From: Burkholderia sp. Ax-1719
Lineage (GTDB): Bacteria > Pseudomonadota > Gammaproteobacteria > Burkholderiales > Burkholderiaceae
Reading direction: 5' to 3'
DNA length: 64,000 bases
NCBI RefSeq assembly: GCF_011753055.1
Contig: NZ_VWWJ01000003.1
Coordinates: 310,001 to 374,000 of the forward strand
Made by a program: the position numbers and the translations under genes. The stretch's first letter is position 1. Every line of letters begins with the position of its first letter. Positions 57,399 through 64,000 of this stretch are shown piece after piece. The notes below the pieces were generated by a model. That model searched no databases. It was not told where the DNA came from and saw only the letters and a program-made list of their open reading frames with translations.

Positions 57399-57688
57399 TC
57401 GACGCAAACCAATTCTACGCTGCACGCATCAACGAGCGGGCAGCAATGAACGATCCAGCCGCCTGGGGTCCGTTCACAGGTTCCGGCTATTACCCGGTTG
57501 ACGATGCACAGCTTGCAGATGCCCTTGCAGGGGCTGAAATCGTAGTTCACGAAGTAGGCTTCGGGGCGTTCGAATTCATCGAAGGCTATCTCTCGTCGGA
57601 GCGTGGCGGCGTTCCATTCTTCGCCGTGAAAGACCGTACTTCGGGCGCGGTTCACATGCTGTCTGCGCCCGCTCTGGATGAGCAGTGA
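57395..57688 (+). CDS. Small hypothetical protein of the island
   Basis: 97 residues from the overlapping ATG 57395 (MIDANQFYAARINERAAM). Acidic, with GSGYYPVDDAQLADALAGAEIVVHEV in the middle and FFAVKDRTSGAVHMLSAPAL at the end; looks like a small alpha/beta protein. Its stop overlaps a GTG of the next frame. Unrecognised. Confidence 0.6.
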   Translation: MIDANQFYAARINERAAMNDPAAWGPFTGSGYYPVDDAQLADALAGAEIVVHEVGFGAFEFIEGYLSSERGGVPFFAVKDRTSGAVHMLSAPALDEQ

Positions 57689-57690
57689 GC

Positions 57691-58476
57691 ATGTTCGCGC
57701 CGTTGTCCACCCTCTTAGGCGCGATCGATTGCACGACGTTGAATCAAATCCGATCCAACGTTGCCGTAATGCCGCGCGAGCGTCTTCTTCTCGACTTTCG
57801 CGCGGCGTTCGACTCCCGGCAACGCCGCAGGGCTTTCCTGCTATCGGAAGCCCTCACGGCACACGGCATTCCGCCCTGCTTCCGCCGAGATGAGCGTTTC
57901 CGGCCCGGAGAGCTTGACGAGAAGCAACGCTTTGACATGTCTGCATATGACCTGCAATGGCTGGCGGCGCGTTATCCCCGTCATGCAGAGCAAGTGCGCG
58001 GCGGATATGCGCATTTGCTTTGTGCCGACGACTGGCGCTGGCTCGCTCGTGCCGAGTACTACTGGTCAACGCTGCATCAAGGAGAAACGTGGAAGACGGT
58101 CAAGCAGTTGGCGCTTACTGTCGATCAGCAATGGGAATGCAACGTCTTGCGTAGTCAGTCAATCAGGCTTGCGGCGCAAGGTCTCGCCCGCCGTCGTGTC
58201 AGCATTCGGAAGGCGATCATGGCTCACTTGCCTGAAGCAACGCGGCGGCGGCACGAAGGCGATGCGAGATTGACGCTGGAGCGCCGCTATCGTGTCTGGT
58301 TGTGCAGCGAGATGACCGGCAAGAGTCCGACGAAGACCGCGCACTTGTATGGCCTTTGGACGGGCAACGAAATCGCTCGAAGCATCGCGGATCGAGATGT
58401 CGAATGGGTGCGCCGACGTGTGCCGGAATCGCGCAAGCGCCGCCATGCCGACTACGGTAACACCGTCATGCAATGA
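57691..58476 (+). CDS. Unknown basic protein of the island, possible DNA-binding/replication factor
   Basis: 261 residues from ATG 57691; GTG 57685, overlapping the previous stop, is an alternative. Rich in Arg and Trp with several helices (FDMSAYDLQWLAARYPRHAEQV; DDWRWLARAEYYW) and a basic C-terminal half containing ARRRVSIRKAIMAHLPEATRRR and, near 210-245, HLYGLWTGNEIARSIADRDVEWVRRRV, which could be a helix-turn-helix. No family recognised. It is followed at once by a 23-bp-phased repeat array, so it might bind there. That is inference. Confidence 0.7.
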   Translation: MFAPLSTLLGAIDCTTLNQIRSNVAVMPRERLLLDFRAAFDSRQRRRAFLLSEALTAHGIPPCFRRDERFRPGELDEKQRFDMSAYDLQWLAARYPRHAEQVRGGYAHLLCADDWRWLARAEYYWSTLHQGETWKTVKQLALTVDQQWECNVLRSQSIRLAAQGLARRRVSIRKAIMAHLPEATRRRHEGDARLTLERRYRVWLCSEMTGKSPTKTAHLYGLWTGNEIARSIADRDVEWVRRRVPESRKRRHADYGNTVMQ

Positions 58477-58522
58477 TGCAATGCATGCTGTGTCGGGGAT
58501 ACTTCGTATCCCCGGTTATTCC

Positions 58523-58673
58523 GTCACACCTTCCCGCCCTTACCCAGTAAGGGTTTGCGCTGTGACAAAACGCGATGAAATGCCTCCTCTTTTCGCGGCC
58601 GCTCGTCACACCTTAAAACGACCGCTCGTCACAGCATAAACCGACTTTTGGTCACAGCATTGAAACGAACCAC
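58523..58673. repeat. GTCACA repeat array, iteron-like
   Basis: Three direct repeats with cores GTCACACC, GTCACAGCAT, GTCACAGCAT start at 58605, 58628 and 58651: exact 23-bp steps. Just upstream a GTCACA (58523) and an opposed TGTGAC (58561) enclose a perfect 7-bp hairpin CCCTTAC-CCA-GTAAGGG (58537-58553). Phased direct repeats beside an inverted pair are typical of plasmid-type origins or of operators. There are no unique spacers, so it is not CRISPR. The stretch 58477-58817 has no gene. Confidence 0.7.
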
Positions 58674-58817
58674 TCGACGGAGTTGAGCTTGTAAACCTGT
58701 CACCTACCTGGCACGATCCCCGCCCAGTTCTCAATAGGGAAACGAAGCACGACGGGACGGTTGACTTCGTCAATCGTCGTTATTGAAGAACAACGAAGAA
58801 AGGAAGTAGCAAGACAC

Positions 58818-58997
58818 ATGCAGCAGATTCAAACGATCGACCTTGATGACTTCGCAGACATCTACAGCGAGTCGACCATCACCAGCACACATCGGATCGG
58901 AAGCACGAAGCTCCACAGCGCCACTCATCCCACTCGCGGTAACCTGATCCTGATCGATACCGGCACCCACGAAGCCGGACTCATCATCCTCAACTAA
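58818..58997 (+). CDS. Small hypothetical protein of the island
   Basis: 59 residues from ATG 58818, with AAAGGAAG upstream (about 12 bp). Acidic, Thr/His-rich (TIDLDDFADIYSESTITSTHRIGSTKLHS). Two hairpins directly after the stop suggest a transcript end. Not recognised; translation is likely but unproven. Confidence 0.45.
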   Translation: MQQIQTIDLDDFADIYSESTITSTHRIGSTKLHSATHPTRGNLILIDTGTHEAGLIILN

Positions 58998-59453
58998 CTC
59001 CCCAAACCCGCAACGGGTTGGCATCGTCATCGCGACGATGCCTGCAATTCAATACTATCAATCAACGTTGACCGATAGTTGCTCACTCCCAATGTACCAA
59101 TTGTCACGCGACGAAGTAACAACCCAATCCCGGTTCGGCACGTCTCACGCCAATCCGCTGGCGGATGGTGCGCCCGATCTCGAATGATCTCCCCATGATC
59201 CCGGCGAGTGACAGCGCGCGGGCTCACTTCACAATATGAAATGTCTTAGACATTTTCGGCCTAGCGAGTGGGCACCGTCGCATTAATTATGGAGAAAAAT
59301 CACCCGATCCTTACAGCCCAACTTCAAGCAACGATCCCCGCTGTTGACCTGTCGCTGGATCTACCAAGCCAATCAAAGACTCAACGCAGCAGAACTGCCC
59401 TTCGTCCGAGTATCCGGGAAGGCTCAAGCGGAGCTTAGCCGGTCGAAAAATGC
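58998..59453. other. Gene-free stretch with two stem-loops
   Basis: Right after the small gene: AACCCG/CGGGTT (59005-59019) and GGCATCGTC/GACGATGCC (59020-59042), back to back, without a T-run. The remaining 410 bp shows no supportable gene or RNA. Confidence 0.4.
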
Positions 59454-60254
59454 TCAATCGCCTCGCTTAAGGGCTATAGTGCGAGCCACTTGAGGTTCAT
59501 AGAGATCGAGCCAAGTCTTCTGGCCCGGGTGAACTTCGACAAATTTCCGCTTAGAGCTCAACTCAACTATTTCTGGCACCGCCTTTGTCAGACGACGAAT
59601 CGCCGAAGCAGCGTGGCCTGGCAACAGACCTTCGCGGAAAAATAGAAGGTAGAAAACTGCTGGCCCAAAAATTATCTGCCGAGCAACAAAGTCGCGCTCT
59701 CCAAGAGCAGCGGCGTAACAAATCCGAGCGACGAAAGGGTTCAGCAGTGACGCGCCCTGAGACATGCGAATAAATGAATCTGCTTCTATCTGCGAAAGTC
59801 CAGCAACCTCGGGCCGCGCGAGATAAACAAGGGACGCGACATGGAAGCGCGACGGTGCGGAGGCCAATCCCCGAATGAAAGGAATGAAACGTTCGAAGAG
59901 ATGACTGTGAGCGCCGTCAGTTCGCGATGAGTTGAAGGAAATTTTAAGGAGCCAACGAAGCAAAAGTGAGTAGTCGTACCGCAATGCCAGCCCCTGCTTC
60001 GTGTAGTTTTGAACAAGTAAGCCAGAATCGGTCAGCAGATGCTTGCCATACGAGTCAAGGTCACTCAAAACCCCGTTGTTACAGTCTTCGCAAACGTCTT
60101 TAATTTTTCCTTCGCCGCCAACCATACGTTGTGCGACCTCGTTCCAACCGATGAAGGTTCCTTCCTGTTGCTTCTGGAAGTCGTATATGAAGGCCGGAAT
60201 TATGTGTTCGCGTGTAAGGGGGCGATCTTCTCGGCAATAGGCGCAGAGCGTCAT
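59454..60254 (-). CDS. HNH-type zinc-binding protein, possible island cargo
   Basis: 266 residues. N-terminus MTLCAYCREDRPLTREHIIPAFIYD has the CxxC and EHIIP of HNH endonuclease-like domains, with a second pair CEDCNNG near 55-61. The rest (FNSSRTDGAHSHLFERFIPFIRG; RICYAAALGERDFVARQIIFGPAVFYLLFF) is unfamiliar, with a hydrophobic C-terminal part. It is transcribed against the rest of the island and has lower GC than the chromosome. Could be a defence or homing-type nuclease; activity is not established. Confidence 0.72.
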   Translation of the reverse strand: MTLCAYCREDRPLTREHIIPAFIYDFQKQQEGTFIGWNEVAQRMVGGEGKIKDVCEDCNNGVLSDLDSYGKHLLTDSGLLVQNYTKQGLALRYDYSLLLRWLLKISFNSSRTDGAHSHLFERFIPFIRGLASAPSRFHVASLVYLARPEVAGLSQIEADSFIRMSQGASLLNPFVARICYAAALGERDFVARQIIFGPAVFYLLFFREGLLPGHAASAIRRLTKAVPEIVELSSKRKFVEVHPGQKTWLDLYEPQVARTIALKRGD

Positions 60255-60371
60255 AGGGGCGGTTCGTGTTTAAGGTTCAATACTGCACAGTATCGAGTTC
60301 CATTGCCCACGTCTGATCGAGGCCGGTATAGAGCGGATCGATGTTGTGCATGATCGCACGAGTTTGCGACG

Positions 60372-60394
60372 TTCCGGTAACCAGACGGTAACGG
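60372..60394. repeat. Right arm-type repeat
   Basis: Exact 23-bp copy of 54821-54843 (TTCCGGTAACCA then GACGGTAACGG), same orientation, 54 bp inside the right core repeat. In a circular form it would lie on the other side of attP from the left copy. Confidence 0.65.
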
Positions 60395-60406
60395 AAGCCA
60401 GAAATG

Positions 60407-60440
60407 GAAAACGGGTTACAGACTTTCATCTGTAACCCGT
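60407..60440 (-). terminator. Current terminator of tRNA-Pro, supplied by the island
   Basis: Twelve-pair stem ACGGGTTACAGA / TCTGTAACCCGT with a six-base loop, minus-strand T-run (GTTTTCC). It lies just past the tRNA 3' end on the element side. Confidence 0.82.
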
Positions 60441-60448
60441 TGATTTTC

Positions 60449-60526
<78 letters not shown>

Positions 60527-60536
60527 AGAGCTAGAA

Positions 60537-60565
60537 AGTATAACAGACCCTTTTGCCGATTTGAA
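60537..60565 (-). promoter_or_regulatory. tRNA-Pro promoter
   Basis: TTCAAA (60565-60560), 17 bp, TATACT (60542-60537) on the minus strand, 10 bp before the tRNA 5' end. Confidence 0.7.
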
Positions 60566-60639
60566 TGGCTGAAATGCAATTCGTCGGAAAGAATCTTTGC
60601 TGCGCGATGAAACGGCCCTGAAGAACCCACGCGCAACGC

Positions 60640-61038
60640 TCAGCGCCCGAGCAGATCCAGCACGTGCAGCAGTTCCTTGCGCAACTGGTCGACATCGACG
60701 TTCGCCATATTGCCTTCGCTCACCGGCACGTCTTCCATCTCGCCTGCTGCGTGCTCTTCCACCACCGCGCCATGCGAGTCGAGCCGGTTGCGTGCGCCGT
60801 TGATCGTGAAGCCCTGTTCATAGAGCAATTCACGAATGCGACGGATCAACAGGACTTCATGATGCTGGTAATAGCGCCGGTTACCGCGGCGCTTGACCGG
60901 CTTCAACTGCGTGAACTCCTGCTCCCAATATCGCAGCACATGGGGCTTCACTCCGCACAGCTCGCTCACTTCGCCGATCGTGAAGTAGCGCTTGGCGGGT
61001 ATCGGAGGCAAGACGACCTTTTCGATTGTCGATGTCAT
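60640..61038 (-). CDS. MerR-family transcriptional regulator
   Basis: 132 residues from ATG 61038. N-terminal MerR winged helix at about 15-85: YFTIGEVSELCGVKPHVLRYWEQEF, KRRGNRRYYQHHEVLLIRRIRELLYEQGFTINGARNRL. Short C-terminal helix without clear metal or cofactor ligands. Found downstream of ihfA in many Betaproteobacteria; target unknown. Between ihfA and tRNA-Pro, leftward. Confidence 0.88.
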   Translation of the reverse strand: MTSTIEKVVLPPIPAKRYFTIGEVSELCGVKPHVLRYWEQEFTQLKPVKRRGNRRYYQHHEVLLIRRIRELLYEQGFTINGARNRLDSHGAVVEEHAAGEMEDVPVSEGNMANVDVDQLRKELLHVLDLLGR

Positions 61039-61180
61039 CGCCGGGTTGCCGTCGTGGTGGTTGCGCAAAATGGCGTCGCCGCCAGAGTCCGTTGTTGCCA
61101 GTCACGCCCGCTGCATTCACCCGTGCGGGCGTGCGCGGATCATTCCGCGCAATGATGCCTTGTTCGATCGCTTCCGCTGA

Positions 61181-61591
61181 TCAGCGCGGGAAGCTTGCCT
61201 CAGCGCCGCTTTCCACCAGAGCCTTGAGCTTCTGGCTCGCGTGGAACGTCACGACGCGGCGTGCAGCGATAGGAATCGCTTCGCCGGTCTTCGGGTTGCG
61301 GCCCGGGCGTTGCGGCTTGTCGCGCAACTGAAAATTGCCGAAGCCCGAAAGCTTGACGCTGTCACCGCTTTCGAGCGCGTCGCGAATCACCTCGAAGAAT
61401 GCTTCGACCATGTCCTTGGCTTCGCGCTTGTTCAGTCCGACGTTGTCGAACAGCAGTTCTGCGAGTTCGGCTTTGGTCAGCGTGGGCGTATCGTTCGCGG
61501 CACTTGCCGACGGGGCAGGAATATCGCGAATCATGGCGCTACGCTGTGCCGCGAGAAGGGCTTCGAAATCACTCGAGTTCATTTCGTTCAT
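61181..61591 (-). CDS. ihfA: Integration host factor subunit alpha
   Basis: 136 residues: an IHF-alpha fold at about 37-130 ([72 protein letters not shown] with the DNA-bending arm Pro). An N-terminal extension of about 35 residues precedes the usual ~100-residue protein, and an internal start at 61582 is possible. Bends DNA with IHF-beta; also a likely host helper for the island's recombination. Follows pheT as in most Proteobacteria. Confidence 0.93.
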   Translation of the reverse strand: MNEMNSSDFEALLAAQRSAMIRDIPAPSASAANDTPTLTKAELAELLFDNVGLNKREAKDMVEAFFEVIRDALESGDSVKLSGFGNFQLRDKPQRPGRNPKTGEAIPIAARRVVTFHASQKLKALVESGAEASFPR

Positions 61592-61684
61592 CTATCTTTG
61601 CTATGGCGCGCTTCCGGTTGCCAAGGTATGCGCTGCAACCTCGCAAACCGGAAGCCACTGTCGGTACGTGATGAGCCGGGAGGC

Positions 61685-64000
61685 TTATCCGCGCAACCGG
61701 GCGCCAAACACTCGAGCCAGGCGATCCACCAGGGACTTGATGGCCGCATCGACCGTTTCGTCCTGAAGGGTCCCGCCAGTATCTTGCAGGGTCACCCGGA
61801 AGGCAAGGCTTTTCTCGTCCGCGCCAAGTCCGGAAGTGTTTGATTTTGCACGAAATTCATCGAACAACGCAACCCTCTGCACAATCCGCGCGGGCTCATC
61901 CGTCATGCCCTTGTGAAGCTCGTCGAGCAGCGCCTGGACCTCGATTTTCTGATCGACGACCACTGCGATATCGCGTCGCACCGGCGGGAATTTCGACACG
62001 TCCGTCGGCGTCGGCAGGTCGCGCGCCATCAGCGCGTCCGCTTCCACTTCGAACACGATCGGTGCGTGCGGCAGATCGTACTTCTGCATCCAGCGCGGGT
62101 GCAGCTCGCCAATCCAGCCCACTGCGCGGCCATCGACTTCCACGCGCGCGCTACGTCCCGGATGCAGCGCCGGATGCTCGGCCTTCACGAAACGCGGCGT
62201 CTTCGCAGCGCCCAGGTTCGCGAACAACGCTTCGAGATCGCCCTTCACATCGAAGAAGTCCACGCCGCGCGTTTGCGCGCCCCACTGCTCGTCGAGCGCG
62301 GGACCGTACGCGAGCGCGCCGATCATCTTCGGTTGTGCGAAGCCTTCCACCGTCATCTCGCTCGCCTTGATCGACGGATCGTGCAGGAACACGCGGCCCG
62401 CTTCGAACACGCGCACGCGGTCCGCGCGGCGGTTGAGGTTGTGACGCAGCACGTTGATAAGGCTGCCGATGAGCGTCGTGCGCATCACCGAGAGCTGGCT
62501 CGCGATCGGGTTCAGCAGCTTGACCGGATTCGCGTTGCCCGCGAAGTCCTGTTCCCACTCCGCATCGACAAAGCTGAAGTTGATCGTCTCAGCGTAATCG
62601 CGCGCGGCGATCGCATGACGGATCGCATGAATCGAGCGGCGCGTTTCGTTGGTCGCGCGCATTTCGCTGCGTGCGACCGGCGGCAGCGCCGGAATGTTTT
62701 CGACGCCGTAGATACGCGCGACTTCTTCGATCAGGTCTTCTTCGATCTCGATGTCGAAGCGGTACGGCGGCGGCGTGACGCTGAAGCTCTCGTCGCCCGC
62801 ATTGTCGACGCTACGTTCGAACGTGAGACCCAGACGCGTGAAGATCTGAGCGACTTCATCGGCGCCAATCTTCACGCCGATAATGCGGTTCGCACGCGCG
62901 ACGCGCATCTTCACCGGCGCGCGTTGCGGCACGTTCACGGTCTGATCGTCGATCGGGCCGGCTTCGCCGCCGCAGATGTCGAGGATCAGTTGCGTGATGC
63001 GTTCGATATGCTCGACGGTCGTCGACCAGTCCACACCGCGCTCGAAACGATGGCCTGCATCGGTCGAGAAGTTGTAGCGGCGCGAGCGGCCACGAATCGC
63101 ATCCGGCCACCAGAAAGCGGCTTCCAGATAGATGTTTTTCGTGTCGAGCGTGACGGCCGTGCTGTCGCCGCCCATGATGCCCGCGAGGCTTTCGATCTCG
63201 CGTTCGTCGGCGATCACGCCCACGGTTTCATCGACTTCGACGGTATTGCCGTTGAGCAGCTTGAGCTGTTCGCCCGGCTTGCCCCAACGCACGTCCATCG
63301 AGCCGTGGATCTTGTCGAGATCGAACACGTGCGACGGGCGGCCGAGTTCGAGCATCACGTAATTCGAGATGTCGACGAGCGCGGAAATGCTGCGCTGGCC
63401 CGCACGTTCGAGGCGCTGCACCATCCACGCCGGCGTTTTCGCGTGCGCGTTCACGCCGCGGATCACACGACCCGAGAAGCGGCCGCACAGGTCCGGCGCC
63501 GAAATCTTCACGGGCAACGTTTCGTTGAGCTTGACTTCCACCTTCGGGAACACGGGCGCTTGCAGCGGCGCGCCGGTGATCGCGGCGGTTTCGCGCGCGA
63601 CGCCGTACACCGACAGGCAATCGGCCTTGTTCGGCGTGAGCTTGATTTCGAAGATGGTGTCGTCGAGGTTCAGCGCTTCGCGGATGTCCTGGCCGATCGG
63701 TTGATCTTCCGGCAGGATCATCAGGCCGCTGTGGTCTTCCGAGAGCTTGAGTTCGCGCGCCGAGCACAGCATGCCCTGGCTTTCCACGCCACGCAGCTTC
63801 GAGAGCTTGATCGCAAAGGGCTTGCCGCCCTCTTCCGCGGGCGGCAGTTCCGCGCCAACCAGCGCGACTGGCACCTTGATGCCGGGCGCGACGTTGGGCG
63901 CACCGCAGACGATCTGCAGCGTCGCGCCGGTGCCGGCGTCGACCTGACAGACATTGAGCTTGTCCGCGTCCGGGTGCTTCACGACTTCCAGCACGCGACC
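61685..64000 (-). CDS. pheT: Phenylalanine-tRNA ligase beta subunit, 3' part (runs off the right edge)
   Basis: 772 codons visible; only the N-terminal ~40 residues are missing. In order: EMAP-like tRNA-binding domain ([16 protein letters not shown]), B3/B4 editing domain ([18 protein letters not shown]), B5 domain, catalytic-like module ([14 protein letters not shown]) and the C-terminal anticodon-binding domain ([15 protein letters not shown]). Forms the alpha2beta2 synthetase with PheS, charging tRNA-Phe and editing Tyr-tRNA. pheT-ihfA-merR-tRNA-Pro is a conserved order. Confidence 0.96.
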   Translation of the reverse strand, partial: GRVLEVVKHPDADKLNVCQVDAGTGATLQIVCGAPNVAPGIKVPVALVGAELPPAEEGGKPFAIKLSKLRGVESQGMLCSARELKLSEDHSGLMILPEDQPIGQDIREALNLDDTIFEIKLTPNKADCLSVYGVARETAAITGAPLQAPVFPKVEVKLNETLPVKISAPDLCGRFSGRVIRGVNAHAKTPAWMVQRLERAGQRSISALVDISNYVMLELGRPSHVFDLDKIHGSMDVRWGKPGEQLKLLNGNTVEVDETVGVIADEREIESLAGIMGGDSTAVTLDTKNIYLEAAFWWPDAIRGRSRRYNFSTDAGHRFERGVDWSTTVEHIERITQLILDICGGEAGPIDDQTVNVPQRAPVKMRVARANRIIGVKIGADEVAQIFTRLGLTFERSVDNAGDESFSVTPPPYRFDIEIEEDLIEEVARIYGVENIPALPPVARSEMRATNETRRSIHAIRHAIAARDYAETINFSFVDAEWEQDFAGNANPVKLLNPIASQLSVMRTTLIGSLINVLRHNLNRRADRVRVFEAGRVFLHDPSIKASEMTVEGFAQPKMIGALAYGPALDEQWGAQTRGVDFFDVKGDLEALFANLGAAKTPRFVKAEHPALHPGRSARVEVDGRAVGWIGELHPRWMQKYDLPHAPIVFEVEADALMARDLPTPTDVSKFPPVRRDIAVVVDQKIEVQALLDELHKGMTDEPARIVQRVALFDEFRAKSNTSGLGADEKSLAFRVTLQDTGGTLQDETVDAAIKSLVDRLARVFGARLRG

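Noticed and set aside
58523..58673. CRISPR array
   Set aside because: Only three direct repeats with short conserved cores and no distinct spacers; no cas genes in the window.
59289..59440. Short frame beginning MEKNHPILTAQLQ in the island
   Set aside because: About 50 codons, no ribosome binding site, no recognisable family; chance frame more likely.

Overview
The window is GC-rich, densely coded chromosomal DNA of a Burkholderia-type betaproteobacterium (Burkholderia/Paraburkholderia/Caballeronia group). The genus rests on gene content and order, such as hrpA/argA/yggX and pheT-ihfA-merR-tRNA-Pro, and was not tested by database search. Most of it is housekeeping and metabolism, with one small integrated island near the right end.

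1-12 kb: 5' part of the helicase gene hrpA, divergent from argA, then yggX and the osmolyte symporter gene proP. Next come a leftward set (flavoprotein disulfide reductase, cupin, YfcE-type phosphoesterase), a glutathione transferase, small envelope proteins and a membrane acyltransferase. 12.0-12.4 kb: a tRNA-Leu(UAA) gene interrupted in the anticodon by a 313-nt group I intron. 12.5-18.4 kb: a LacI regulator followed by a tightly overlapped ABC importer (binding protein, two permeases, ATPase) and a CpdA-type phosphodiesterase. 18.5-32.9 kb: MFS and EamA transporters, a ferritin-like protein, stress-type small membrane proteins, rnk, TPP-riboswitch-controlled thiC, lactate permease, bamC, a DUF2844-DUF3443 pair and several lipoproteins.

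33-40 kb: a two-gene repair operon in which a FAN1-like VRR-NUC nuclease overlaps an XPD/DinG-like helicase that also carries a RecB-like nuclease motif at its N-terminus. It converges on a large ClpK/ClpG-like disaggregase. 40.3-50 kb: a complete isomerase-pathway xylose locus, xylA-xylB-xylF-xylG-xylH, leftward with its own terminator, divergent from xylR and an aldose 1-epimerase. 50-54.6 kb: 3-hydroxyacyl-CoA dehydrogenase, a PagL-like protein, an EamA transporter, a secreted protein and a HigB/HigA-type toxin-antitoxin pair behind a perfect 22-bp palindrome.

54.6-60.5 kb: a roughly 5.8-kb integrative element inserted in the 3' end of tRNA-Pro(GGG). It is bounded by 46-bp direct repeats (one mismatch) and carries a tyrosine integrase, an AlpA-type excisionase, several unrecognised overlapping genes, a 23-bp-phased repeat array resembling iterons, and an HNH-type protein as possible cargo. 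60.5-64 kb: the tRNA-Pro gene, a MerR regulator, ihfA and most of pheT, all leftward.

Strongest leads: the tRNA-Leu group I intron, the compact tRNA-Pro island with its repeat array and unknown basic protein, and the dual-nuclease/helicase operon.
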